From positions 7,006,001 to 7,070,000 of the forward strand of contig CM082598.2 in NCBI GenBank assembly GCA_040954595.2: 64,000 nt of DNA, in the 5' to 3' direction. This DNA comes from Balanoglossus misakiensis. Its lineage: Eukaryota > Hemichordata. Positions 49,619 to 61,329 of the stretch are shown piece by piece. Below the pieces are notes generated by a model. The model was not told the origin of the DNA. It did not search any database and saw nothing but the letters and a program-made list of their open reading frames with translations. The position numbers and the translations under genes are program-made. The number at the start of each line of letters is the position of its first letter. The first letter of the stretch is position 1.

Positions 49619-50092
49619 TTGGGGTCGCTGTTTGCCCGAGCACTTGCCCTGGGCTCTGCTGTGGTCGCCGGAGAAGCAGATTGAACAGCAATGGGCGAAG
49701 GAACAGTTATCTCTCTTGCAACCCGTGGGCGAATTGAAATTATTACAGAGTTCTTTACCCTGGTGGAAAACGCGGGGACGTCCTTTCCGGTCCTGTGATG
49801 ACGATTGCGATGGTGCGGAGGAGGATTGCGATGGTGCGGAGTTAACCGATTTCTTGCTGCCCGGAGCAAGTTGTGGACAAATCTCAGTAGCGTGGGCTAC
49901 ACTTCCGCAAAGGTTGCACAGGGCAGCCCGCAGCCCGGAGAAAATAGAACAATATAAGGTGGTGTCCCGGCGCGACCAATCCACCTTAATGTTGTGGTTT
50001 AGCAGCAAAGCCGCGGCCCTAGCGGAGAATGCACGGTGGTACTCATAAAAGGCCATGCCACTAAAACGACGCGACATGTCGACTATGTCCCT
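49613..50092 (-). pseudogene. Gag, C-terminal part with zinc-binding motifs
   Basis: The frame enters from the satellite junction at 50092-50093 as RDIVDMSRRFSGMAFYEYH and runs to TGA at 49613-49615. It contains two repeats of SAPSQSS, then C-x8-C-x4-C-x3-H (CNNFNSPTGCKRDNCSFAH), followed by CCSICFSGDHSRAQGKC. Such Cys/His clusters are typical of gag proteins of Ngaro and DIRS elements and are thought to bind nucleic acid. The upstream part of the gene is missing here and resumes only at 52298-52829, beyond satellite DNA, so the protein is broken. An internal ATG at 50077 could start a truncated product in front of pol. Confidence 0.8.
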
Positions 50093-52297
50093 CTTGATGA
50101 TGCATCATGGTAGATAGTGATGCAAACACGTCACTTTGACATGGGTGTAAAATGCATCTGGGGTTTTCAAGTTGATTATAAATCCCAGGGTTAATATGTG
50201 TCCAAAAGCACTGTAATTTGACATTGCTAATGCAACGGTGATATTGAATCTGATTCTGTGCATCAGGGTAAATGGCGATGCAAGCTTGATGATGCATCAT
50301 GGTAGATAGTGATGCAAACACGTCACTTTGACATGGGTGTAAAATGCATCTGGGGTTTTCAAGTTGATCATAAATCCCAGGGTTAATATGTGTCCAAAAA
50401 CACGGAAATTTGACATTGCTAATGCAACAGTGACATTGAATCTAATTCTTTGCATCAGGGTAAATGGCAAAGCAAGCTTGATGATGCATCATGGTAGATA
50501 GTGATGCAAACACTTCACTTTGACATGGGTATTTAATGCATATGGGGTTTTCAAGTTGATTATACATCCTAGGGTCAATACGTGTCAAAAAGCACTGTAA
50601 TTTGACATTGCTAATGCAACGGTGACATTGAATCTGATTCTTTGCATCAAGGTAAATGGCGATGCAAGCTTGATGATGCATCACGGTAGATAGTGATGCA
50701 AACACTTCGCTTTGACATGGGTATTTAATGCATATGGGGTTTTCAAGTTGATTATACATCCTAGGGTTAATACGTGTCCAAAAGCACTTTAATTTGACAT
50801 TGCTAATGCAACGGTGACATTGAATCTGATTCTTTGCATCAAAGTAAATGGCGATGCAAGCTTGATGATGCATCACGGTAGATAGTGATGCAATCACTTC
50901 GCTTTGACATGGGTATTTAATGCATATGGGGTTTTCAAGTTGATTATAAATCGTAGGGTTAATACGTGTCCAAAAGCAGTTTAATTTGACATTGCTAATG
51001 CAACGGTGACATTGAATCTGATTCTTTGCATCAAAGTAAATGGTGATGCAAGCTTGATGATGCATCACGATAGATAGTGATGCAATCACTTCGCTTTGGC
51101 ATGGGTATTTAATGCATATGGGGTTTTCAAGTTGATTATAAATCGTAGGGTTAATACGTGTCCAAAAGCACTGTAATTTGACATTGCTAATATAACGGTG
51201 ACATTGAATCTGATTCTGTGCATCAGGGTAAATGGCAAAGCAAGCTTGATGATGCATCATGGTAGATAGTGATGCAAACACTTCGCTTTGACATGGGTAT
51301 TTAATGTATCTGCATGGGTATTTAATATTGACTGAAAATTCCTGGGGTAATACGTGTCCAAAAGCACTATAATTTGACATTGCTAATGCAATGGTGACAT
51401 TGAATGTGATTCTTTGCATCAGGGTAAATGGCGATGCAGGCTTGATGATGGATCAGAGTAGATGGTGATGCAAGCTCTGCACTTTGACATAGGTATTTAA
51501 TGTATCTGCATGGGTATTTAATGTTGACTGAAAATTCCTGGGTTAATACGAGTCCAAAAGCACTGTAATTTGACATTGCTAATGCAATGTTGACATAGAA
51601 TGTGATTCTGTGCATCAGGGTAAATGGCGATGCAGGCTTGATGTTGCATAATGGTAGAGAGAGATGCAAACACTTCGCTTTGACATAGGTACATTTATAA
51701 CATGCATATGGGGATTTCAAGTTGATTATAAATCCCTCAGTTAATACGTGTCGAAAAGCACTGTAATTTAAAATTGCTAATGCGATGGTGACATTGAATC
51801 TGATTCTTTGCATCAGGGCAAATAGTGAAGCATGCTTGATGATGCAAACACTGCATTTTGACATAGGTATTTAATGCATATGCATGGGTATTTGAAGTTG
51901 TCTGTAAATCTCCAGGGTAATTCATAGCCAAGAGCACTGTAATTTGACATTGCTAATGCAATGGTGACACTAAATGTGATTCTTTGTATCAGGGTAAATG
52001 GGGAAGCAAGCTTGATGATCATCACGGTAGAGAGTGATGCAAACACCTCGCTTTGACATAGGGGATTTCAAGTTGATTATAAATCCCTGGGTTAATACGT
52101 GTCAAAAAGCACTGTAATTTGACATTGCTAATGCAACGGTGACATTGAATCTGATTCTGTGCATCAGGGTAAATGGCGATGCAAGCTTGATGATGAATCA
52201 TGGTAGATAGTGATGCAAACACTTCGCTTTGACATGGGTATTTAATGCATATGGGGATTTCAAGTTCATTGTAAATCCCTGGGTTCATTGTAAATCA
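50093..52297. repeat. Satellite block replacing the middle of gag
   Basis: 50093-52285 is essentially identical to 53405-55597 (constant offset of 3,312 bp, no net indel), i.e. to satellite just outside the element's other end. The right junction has GTTCATTGTAAATC duplicated (52265-52278 and 52284-52297), followed by the fold-back ACTGGTCATACCAGT at the gag edge. Such short templated scars are typical of break repair by copying. The long minus-strand ORFs within it are satellite frames. Confidence 0.88.
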
Positions 52298-52829
52298 CTG
52301 GTCATACCAGTTCGACGTGCGGTAAATTTTCCGAGGAAATACCGCGAGAACGGAGCAGGTCATTGGTAGCGCCAGAATGGTTGTTGTTAGTGGCCGAGCC
52401 CCGGCCGCCATCTTGGAAAGCGTTGGTGTTTTGCTCCATAGGCGGATGTGACGTCACCGGCGATGACGTCATGGGTGCGTTGTTGCTGAACCCTGGATTT
52501 TGCTGTTCCAAGACTAAGCGCGTCAGGTTGTTGACAGAGTCTTGCAGAGATGTAAACATGGAAGTAGTTACATAATTGTTTTGCTGCTCTTGCCTACTGC
52601 CTTGGGGGACGTCAGAAGATTCAGGACTGGAACGACGATCGGCTGGAACTTCGTTGTTGTAGCCCTGGACAGAAGTCGCACAGTTCTCAGTGACCAGTCT
52701 ATTCAGATCGGTGGTACTCGGCGACGCAGACACGGCATCCGGTGTCGCTGAAGAGCGGGATTGAGCTCGGGTAGTCGGTCTGACGTACGGCTGAGCTGTT
52801 GGGACTCGTGATCGACGTCTGGCAGGCAT
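52298..52829 (-). pseudogene. Gag, N-terminal part
   Basis: The likely start is ATG at 52827-52829, giving MPARRRSRVPTAQPYVRPTT; the frame is open further upstream to 52964 but that lies largely in the untranslated A1 region. The protein is low-complexity, rich in Ser, Asn, Pro and Thr, with a predicted short helix around MFTSLQDSVNNLTRLVLEQQ, then ...SENLPHVELV and a TGA formed at the satellite junction. It is the N-terminal half of the gag whose C-terminal half lies at 49613-50092. Comparison with gag layouts of this element class suggests very roughly 100 residues are missing between them; that figure is an estimate. Confidence 0.75.
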
Positions 52830-52901
52830 TTTTCTTCGGTTAGAACACGTAACGGCGAAGAATGAAAACACAGGTTGAAATGGACGAGTTACGTAGTAAA
52901 T

Positions 52902-53140
52902 AAAGGCGACGTGACCTGGCTCAAGCAGAGAACTGAATGAATGAATGAATGAATGGGGAAACAAAGGACGGCCAGTCTGACGCTAAGGGCCGTGTGCACA
53001 GGCCAAGCTGATTGGTCAGAAACGAAGCAAGTAAAGGTCAGCACCAACGGCGCTGATTGGTCGAGGAAATGGAGGTGGGGCTAGTGAAGACCACCTCGGT
53101 GTGTTCACAAAAAGCATCTGTGATACAACACAGATTTTAC
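52902..53140 (-). repeat. Split direct repeat A1 (element 5' end)
   Basis: 239-bp partner of 46941-47179. It ends ACAGATTTTAC at 53140, directly against satellite GTAATTTGAC. It contains four GAAT units (ACTGAATGAATGAATGAATG). Probably holds the element promoter, although no TATA box is obvious. Confidence 0.92.
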
Positions 53141-56100
53141 GTAATTTGACATTGCTAATGCAACGGTGACATTGAATCTGATTCTTTGCATCAAGGTAAA
53201 TGGCGATGCAAGCTTGATGATGCATCACGGTAGATAGTGATGCAAACACTTCGCTTTGACATGGGTATTTAATGCATATGGTGTTTTCAAGTTGATTATA
53301 CATCCTAGGGTTAATATGTGTCCAAAAGCACTTTAATTTGACATTGCTAATGCAACGGTGACATTGAATCTGATTCTTTGCATCAAAGTAAATGGCGATG
53401 CAAGCTTGATGATGCATCATGGTAGATAGTGATGCAAACACGTCACTTTGACATGGGTGTAAAATGCATCTGGGGTTTTCAAGTTGATTATAAATCCCAG
53501 GGTTAATATGTGTCCAAAAGCACTGTAATTTGACATTGCTAATGCAACGGTGATATTGAATCTGATTCTGTGCATCAGGGTAAATGGCGATGCAAGCTTG
53601 ATGATGCATCATGGTAGATAGTGATGCAAACACGTCACTTTGACATGGGTGTAAAATGCATCTGGGGTTTTCAAGTTGATCATAAATCCCAGGGTTAATA
53701 TGTGTCCAAAAACACGGAAATTTGACATTGCTAATGCAACAGTGACATTGAATCTAATTCTTTGCATCAGGGTAAATGGCAAAGCAAGCTTGATGATGCA
53801 TCATGGTAGATAGTGATGCAAACACTTCACTTTGACATGGGTATTTAATGCATATGGGGTTTTCAAGTTGATTATACATCCTAGGGTCAATACGTGTCAA
53901 AAAGCACTGTAATTTGACATTGCTAATGCAACGGTGACATTGAATCTGATTCTTTGCATCAAGGTAAATGGCGATGCAAGCTTGATGATGCATCACGGTA
54001 GATAGTGATGCAAACACTTCGCTTTGACATGGGTATTTAATGCATATGGGGTTTTCAAGTTGATTATACATCCTAGGGTTAATACGTGTCCAAAAGCACT
54101 TTAATTTGACATTGCTAATGCAACGGTGACATTGAATCTGATTCTTTGCATCAAAGTAAATGGCGATGCAAGCTTGATGATGCATCACGGTAGATAGTGA
54201 TGCAATCACTTCGCTTTGACATGGGTATTTAATGCATATGGGGTTTTCAAGTTGATTATAAATCGTAGGGTTAATACGTGTCCAAAAGCAGTTTAATTTG
54301 ACATTGCTAATGCAACGGTGACATTGAATCTGATTCTTTGCATCAAAGTAAATGGTGATGCAAGCTTGATGATGCATCACGATAGATAGTGATGCAATCA
54401 CTTCGCTTTGGCATGGGTATTTAATGCATATGGGGTTTTCAAGTTGATTATAAATCGTAGGGTTAATACGTGTCCAAAAGCACTGTAATTTGACATTGCT
54501 AATATAACGGTGACATTGAATCTGATTCTGTGCATCAGGGTAAATGGCAAAGCAAGCTTGATGATGCATCATGGTAGATAGTGATGCAAACACTTCGCTT
54601 TGACATGGGTATTTAATGTATCTGCATGGGTATTTAATATTGACTGAAAATTCCTGGGGTAATACGTGTCCAAAAGCACTATAATTTGACATTGCTAATG
54701 CAATGGTGACATTGAATGTGATTCTTTGCATCAGGGTAAATGGCGATGCAGGCTTGATGATGGATCAGAGTAGATGGTGATGCAAGCTCTGCACTTTGAC
54801 ATAGGTATTTAATGTATCTGCATGGGTATTTAATGTTGACTGAAAATTCCTGGGTTAATACGAGTCCAAAAGCACTGTAATTTGACATTGCTAATGCAAT
54901 GTTGACATAGAATGTGATTCTGTGCATCAGGGTAAATGGCGATGCAGGCTTGATGTTGCATAATGGTAGAGAGAGATGCAAACACTTCGCTTTGACATAG
55001 GTACATTTATAACATGCATATGGGGATTTCAAGTTGATTATAAATCCCTCAGTTAATACGTGTCGAAAAGCACTGTAATTTAAAATTGCTAATGCGATGG
55101 TGACATTGAATCTGATTCTTTGCATCAGGGCAAATAGTGAAGCATGCTTGATGATGCAAACACTGCATTTTGACATAGGTATTTAATGCATATGCATGGG
55201 TATTTGAAGTTGTCTGTAAATCTCCAGGGTAATTCATAGCCAAGAGCACTGTAATTTGACATTGCTAATGCAATGGTGACACTAAATGTGATTCTTTGTA
55301 TCAGGGTAAATGGGGAAGCAAGCTTGATGATCATCACGGTAGAGAGTGATGCAAACACCTCGCTTTGACATAGGGGATTTCAAGTTGATTATAAATCCCT
55401 GGGTTAATACGTGTCAAAAAGCACTGTAATTTGACATTGCTAATGCAACGGTGACATTGAATCTGATTCTGTGCATCAGGGTAAATGGCGATGCAAGCTT
55501 GATGATGAATCATGGTAGATAGTGATGCAAACACTTCGCTTTGACATGGGTATTTAATGCATATGGGGATTTCAAGTTCATTGTAAATCCCTGGGTTAAT
55601 ACGTGGCCAAACGCACTGTAATTTGACATTGCTAATGCAATGGTGACACTAAATCTGATTCTTTGTATCAGGGTAAATGGCGAAGCAAGCTTTATGATGG
55701 ATCAGAGTAGATGGTGATGCAAGCTCTGTATTTTGACATAGGTATTTAATGTATTTCCGTGGGTATTTAATGTTGACTGAAAATTCCTGGGCTAATACGT
55801 GTCCAAAAGCACTGTAATTTGACATTGCTAATGTAATGGTGACATTGAATGTGATTCTTTGCATCAGGGTAAATGGCAATGCAGGCTTGATGATGCATAA
55901 TGGTAGAGAGTGATGAAAACACTTCGCTTTGACATGGGTATAAAATGCATATGGGGATTTCAAGTTGATTATAAATCCCTCAGTTAATACGTGTTGAAAA
56001 GCACTGTAATTTAAAATTGCTAATGCGATGGTGACATTGAATCTGATTCTTTGCATCAGGGCAAATAGTGAAGCATGCTTGATGATGCAAACACTGCATT

Positions 56101-57541
56101 TTGACATAGGTATTTAATGCATATGCATGGGTATTTGAAGTTGTCTGTAAATCTCCAGGTTAATACATAGCCAAGAGCACTGTAATTTGACATTGCTAAT
56201 GCAATGGTGACACTAAATCTGATTCTTTGCATTAGGACAAATGGCGAAGCAAGCTTGATGGTGATCATGGTATATAGTGATGCAAACACTTCGCTTTGAC
56301 ATAGGTATAAAATGCATATAGGGATTTCAAGTTGATTATAAATCCCTGGGTTAATACATGTCCAAAAGCACTGTAATTTGACATTGCTAATGCAATAGTG
56401 ACACTAAAACTGATTCTTTGCAAAAGGGCAAATTGTGAAGCCTGCTTGATGATGCATGAGAGTAGATGGTGTTTCAAGCCCTTCACATTGACATTGGAAT
56501 ATAATGCATATGGGTATTTAATGTTGACTGTAAATCCCCAGGTTAATACGTGGCAAATGCACTATAATTTGACATTGCTAATGCTACGGTGACACTAAAT
56601 CTGATTCTTTGCATCAGGGTAAATGGTGAAGCAAGCTTGATGATGCATCAGATTCTATGCTGATGCAAACTCTGCACTTTGATATGGGTATTTAATGTAT
56701 ATGCATTGATATTTAAAGTTGACTCTAAATCCAGAGGTTAATACATGGCCAAAAGCACTGTAATTTAAAATTGCTAATGCAAGGGTGACATTGAATCTGA
56801 TTCTTTGCATCAGGGCAAATGCTGAAGAATGCTTGATGATGCACTTGGGTCAATGGTGATGCAAACACTAACCTTTGAGACCAGGGTTTAAAATGCATAC
56901 AGGGGGATTAAAAGTTGACTGAAAATTCCTGGGTTAATACGTGTCCAAAAGCACTTTAATTTGACATTGCTAATGCAATGGTGACATTGGATGTGATTCT
57001 TTGCATCAAGGTAAATGGCGATGCAAGCTTGATGATGCGTCAGAGTCTATGCTGATGCAAACTCTGCACTTTGATATGGGTATTTAATGTATATGCATTG
57101 ATATTTAAAGTTGACTATAAATCCAGAGGTTAATACATGGCCAAAAGCACTGTAATTTAAAATTGCTAATGCAAGGGTGACATTGAATCTGATTCTTTGC
57201 ATCAGGGCAAATGCTGAAGAATGCTTGATGATGCACTTGGGTCAATGGTGATGCAAACACTAACCTTTGACACCAGGGTTCAAAATGCATAAAGGGGGAT
57301 TAAAAGTTGATTGAAAATCCCTAGGTTGCCAAAAGCGTTGTAATTTGACATTGCTATTGCAATGGTGACATTGAATCTGATTCTTTGCATCAGGGCAAAT
57401 GCTGAAGAATGCTTGATGATGCACTTGGGTCAATGGTGATGCAAACACTAACCTTTGACACCAGGGTTTAAAATGCATACAGGGTGATTAAACGTTGATT
57501 GAAAATCCCTGGGTTAATACGTAGCCAAAAGCACTGTAATT
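53141..57541. repeat. 192-bp satellite, right part
   Basis: Continues the array from the element's right edge. 53405-55597 is the source or twin of the block inside gag. Beyond about 56.3 kb units become more diverged and include variants with GTTTCAAGCCCTTCAC as at the left end (22364), so both array ends are older than the centre. The array stops at GCACTGTAATT (57541), after which unrelated sequence begins. Confidence 0.9.
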
Positions 57542-58155
57542 GCTGATGATGGTGAGCTGGTGTTTGCTCCTCCGGGGGGTTGAATGGAATATTTAGGTCC
57601 AACGACCTAGGTCAAATAACCATGGGATAACTCTAAAGCACGTTGAGATTTATCGCATTATATGCTACATAAGTTATAAATATTATAGTAATATTATTAC
57701 ATAAGCAACTCTCTTACTTAGCATAAGAAAGTGGTCAGGTGAACTATACTCGCAGAGCTGCCCAATTGTTTAAGGAAAATTCGAGTTGGGTAATTTGGAC
57801 GTATTCATACGTACAAACTGTGTTATGTATGGGACATTGATGTTGCCTAATACGTCTCCTCATTAACTTGAATTCTTAATGGTAGCTAAACAAGGCAGCG
57901 TATAGAAAGATCATTGTTAGACATACACAACTCTTTTTTTTGAGCATGGGAAATATTCGTGAGAACTGTGTTCTCAGAGCTCAAAAACTGTGTTATGAGA
58001 AATTCCAGCTGCTAAACTTGCATGTCTCTAAATTTACTGAAACTCTGATTACGAGCAAAATAAGGCAACGTATAGGAATGTCATTCTACCACATAATGTT
58101 ACGCAACATTTCTATTTAGCGTGGGAAATAGTCTTTGGAACAGTATTTTCAGAGT
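57542..58155. repeat. Diverged flanking repeats at right edge of the satellite
   Basis: Related motifs occur in tandem: CAAACTGTGTTATG near 57816, 57980 and 58160; AGCTAAACAAGGCA or AGCAAAATAAGGCA near 57885 and 58055; GATCATTGTTAGACATAC and GTCATTCTACCACATAATG after them. The same series, once, lies at 21890-22100. No gene seen. Confidence 0.55.
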
Positions 58156-58433
58156 TGACAAACTGTGTTATGTATAGGATATCCAAATTGGCAATTGTTA
58201 GCAACCAGTTGTCTTCAGAGGGTTTAGGGCACCAACCTCAACATGTTTTAGTCTCACTACTAGTCCATGGGCCAGAGACCGAAACTGTCCCCCCCCCCCC
58301 TGGGGAGTTTTGCAGACATATATTTTTGGAAAGCCTATTTATCCAGCTGTCAGAATCAGGTTGTTTGCACTCATATTAATGGTGGGTGTGGCCGTGAGGA
58401 GCGGTTGTCATGGTAACGATAACATAATTTTAG
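58156..58433. other. Short unique stretch with a C-run
   Basis: Contains a run of 11-12 C's near 58289. Small ORFs spanning it have no recognisable feature. Confidence 0.5.
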
Positions 58434-59370
58434 GGGTACTCATACAGTTAAATAATGATATATTTCAGGATCTGAGAAAGCTAGAGAAAAAATTTGAACA
58501 TTGGGTCTTATAAAGAAGGGTACGGGCTATCCAATGATTACATGACCGACAAGGTCAGAGGTCAAGTTCATCTTCAAAACGCGGGGTCAAAGTAAAAATT
58601 TTGCTATTTTTTGTATATCGATCATACATAGTTTCGATTTACTGGAAAACGGTATGCTCGAGGAGGCTGTAAATTTGTCATCAGGTAGCATGGAACATTA
58701 GGTTTAAGAAAAATAAGCTGATTTACGTCTTTGATATTAAGTTATATTAAAATTCTGTTACCATAACGAAGGATAGCAGATTTGCAAAATCACAAAAATA
58801 AAAATCCTGCTATATCTTTGCCACCAATTAAGCTTTAGATAAAATTTAAACACTCAAACTTATAATGTCGGGTGCGATCTTTTCATTGCTAACTTGAACT
58901 TTGGGGTTCAAGGTCAAGGTCATCCTCAAATTTCAGGTCAAAGTGACAAAATGGACATTATGGATTTTTGTTCAAAATGACATTTTACGGCGAGCGTTTA
59001 CTAAACACTGTTTGGGTTTAGAATGCTATAATTTGATCTCCAGATAGAGATGTGTAATGTTTACAAAGATTTTAATTTGTTTGGCTGTTTACATATACTT
59101 AATATATACTTAATATGCAAAACCTGCTGTTTTAATGACAACAAAATGAATGGTAGGAATAGCAAGAGTACTCATACATTTAAAATGAGATATTTCAGGT
59201 TCTGAGAAAGCTAGAGAAAAAATTTAAACAAGGTCAGAGGTCAAGTTCATCTTCAAAACGCGGGGTCAAAGTAAAAATGTTGCTATTTTTTGTATATCGA
59301 TCATATAAAGTTTCGATTTACTGGAAAACGGTTTGCTTGAGGAGGCTGTAAATTGGTCATCAGGTAGCAA
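58434..59370. repeat. Direct repeat pair about 670-730 bp apart
   Basis: ATATTTCAGGATCTGAGAAA (about 58460) recurs as ATATTTCAGGTTCTGAGAAA (about 59190), and AGGTCAGAGGTCAAGTTCAT (about 58552) recurs near 59226, followed by matching CGCGGGGTCAAAG, GTATATCGATCATA and GGAAAACGGT. The second copy has lost about 60 bp. Sequence between them contains related GGTCAAGGTCATCCTCAAA, so this is an older tandem family. Non-coding. Confidence 0.75.
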
Positions 59371-60232
59371 GGATTATTAGCTTTAAGGCCTATTTTCGTC
59401 TTAGGTTGTAATTTATATTAAAATTATGTAACCATACCGACGGATAACTTCACAACTGGTAGCTAGGGCAGTGTTTGCAGTTTGCACAGAGGAGTCTCTT
59501 AAATGCGCTCATTCACACCTCTTCAGTGATAATGCCTGAATTATATTGACACGAAGCTGTTTGTTCAGCAGTGTTTCAACTGCCAGCCACCTGAGTTCAT
59601 TTTAACACCCAAACACTGAAAATATTGTAGCTATCAATAATATAACCTACCCGCGGTGTAAAAGTCATCGTGTTTGAAAGTTATGTTAATGCCTGATGTG
59701 CATTGTGACTCACAGGGCATGCAATAGTAAAGCTTGTCCAAAGTTGACAAAGCAAAAGACCAGACTAAGTGCCTGTTTTAAAATGTGCTTCTTTTCAAGG
59801 ATCTCGGTGATGAGGCATGATTGAGGAACGTTTAAGGGACTCATTTTTTTACTGGACCCACACACGTAATGATATAACCATGAAATTGAACTGTTCCCGG
59901 GAGCTACTGAGAGTTGCCTTGTTTCACCCCAAGTAACTAGCCACGATTTTTACAGTGCCGGCAGTAGTTCCAAAAAACTGTGTACTTTAATGAATAATCA
60001 AGTAGCATCGTTTTATTTGTGGTAGTAAAACATTCTGGCTTGCAGCCGCCACAACAAATACAATTACAAGTAAGATTTATGCGCCAATGAACTAATTATT
60101 GATCCTCACTTTCTGTGTGCCAGCGATGATGTCACTATTAATTCTGTGCTAGTTTGCACTCAGACTTCATTTTCAGGGCTGATATTTCATTTTTATTGAT
60201 GATCTTTTAAGTGTATGTACTGCTTTTTGAAA
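59371..60232. other. No gene or clear repeat recognised
   Basis: AT-rich sequence with stops in all frames; nothing resembling an RNA gene, promoter cluster or transposon end was seen. Confidence 0.45.
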
Positions 60233-60560
60233 AGAATTTTGAAAATTATCAAAGTCGAAAAATTTTCATTTTTTGATGATTTTCATGAACTATAATTATG
60301 TATACTATAACTATGCTTTTTTAATCGGAAATTAAGAATTTTTGAAAATTTTCAAAGTCGCAAAAATTGTCATTTTTGATGATTTACATGATCTATAACC
60401 CGTGATATTTTTTTATCAAAAATTAAAATTTTTTGAAAATTATCAAAGTCGAAAAATTGTCATTTTTTGATGATTTTCATGAGCTATAACCCATGATTTT
60501 TTAAAATCAGAACTCGATGATATTTTGAGATTTTCCAACGACCAAAAACTGTCATTTTTT
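60233..60560. repeat. ~95-bp tandem repeat, four degenerate copies
   Basis: GAAAATTATCAAAGTCGAAA-like segments near 60240, 60340, 60434 and 60525 are each followed by TTTTTTGATGATTTTCATGA and CTATAACC. Spacing is about 94-98 bp. The array ends where the split repeats of the next element begin. Confidence 0.75.
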
Positions 60561-60563
60561 GAT

Positions 60564-60681
60564 AATTACTCACACATAATCAATATTCAACATATATAAA
60601 ACACAGGAGACAGGTTTGGCGGCTAAAGGCAAAGTTGCCCGTTTAATCGGCAAAGGGACCTGCAGTCCAAACAAAGGCCAA
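60564..60681 (-). repeat. Split direct repeat B2-like copy
   Basis: Starts AATTACTCACACATAATCAA and ends CAAACAAAGGCCAA. Matches 60897-61014 with a few substitutions (GGTTTGGCGG versus GGATTGGCGG). Confidence 0.8.
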
Positions 60682-60896
60682 CAATGAAAGGTAAATAACA
60701 AGTTACAGCAATCGTTGTGTATGAGCAATGATGAGTAAAGACATTGCAAGGCTATGGGTGGGTGGGAGGGATTGTAAAGAAAGCTCCCAGCTTGAACAAG
60801 TCAGAAACGCTATGAAAACTAACTGTGATGATAAGGCGCATGCGTGATCAATTAAGGACCCTGATGGGCACTGAGGGCGCCCCTCATGCTCCCCCA

Positions 60897-61014
60897 AATT
60901 ACTCACACATAATCAATAGTCAACATATATAAAACACAGGAGACAGGATTGGCGGCTAAAGGCAAAGGTGCCCGTTTAATCGGCAAAGGGACCTGCAGTC
61001 CAAACAAAGGCCAA
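60897..61014 (-). repeat. Split direct repeat B1-like copy
   Basis: Partner of 60564-60681. Just beyond it, GCCGCCAATCCTGTCC (61025-61040) is the inverse of its own ACAGGATTGGCGG core, a short inverted repeat next to the junction. Confidence 0.8.
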
Positions 61015-61050
61015 GAACGAAGTGGCCGCCAATCCTGTCCACCCACTTGT

Positions 61051-61203
61051 ATGAAAAGTTAGGTCAACAATAAAATTGTACAATGCTCAAAGCGCTTGTA
61101 GGCAGTATAATGCGAGTACATTCCACCTGCATGGAAAGTTAGGTCAACAATAATTTTTTACAATGCTCAAAGCACTTGTAGGCAGTATAATACGGGTACA
61201 TTT
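61051..61203. repeat. 80-bp direct tandem duplication
   Basis: ATGRAAAGTTAGGTCAACAA begins at 61051 and 61131, each followed by ACAATGCTCAAAGC and TTGTAGGCAGTATAAT. Located in the 3' region of the second YR element, comparable in position to the minisatellite of the first. Confidence 0.85.
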
Positions 61204-61329
61204 AAAGTGCACTATTTGAAAATTGTCTGAGAAAAAGGTTAATACGTGTGGACACTTCGAGACGTTTGGGAAAAGGTATTTGTAAGTACAAAAGGTAGGC
61301 TTGTGATTTCCAGTCACCGTGTATCTGGA

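Larger units (their letters stand above)
46587..53140 (-). mobile_element. Ngaro-like tyrosine-recombinase retrotransposon with split direct repeats
   Basis: Read on the minus strand the order is A1 (53140-52902), gag, pol, a 3' minisatellite, B1 (47479-47180), A2 (47179-46941), B2 (46886-46587). A1/A2 are 239-bp and B1/B2 300-bp direct repeats, nearly identical. This split direct repeat layout is known for Ngaro-type YR retrotransposons. Removing the element joins AGCACT to GTAATTTGAC, the normal satellite text, with no target duplication, as expected for tyrosine recombinase integration. Pol encodes reverse transcriptase and tyrosine recombinase but no RNase H. Gag is broken by 2.2 kb of satellite (50093-52297). 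The near-identity of the repeats suggests a young insertion, now non-autonomous at least for gag. Confidence 0.92.

Noticed and set aside
52830-52964. Gag start at 52964 (MFPHSFIHSF...)
   Set aside because: That upstream part lies largely in the A1 repeat, whose other copy A2 is non-coding; ATG at 52829 is the more plausible start.
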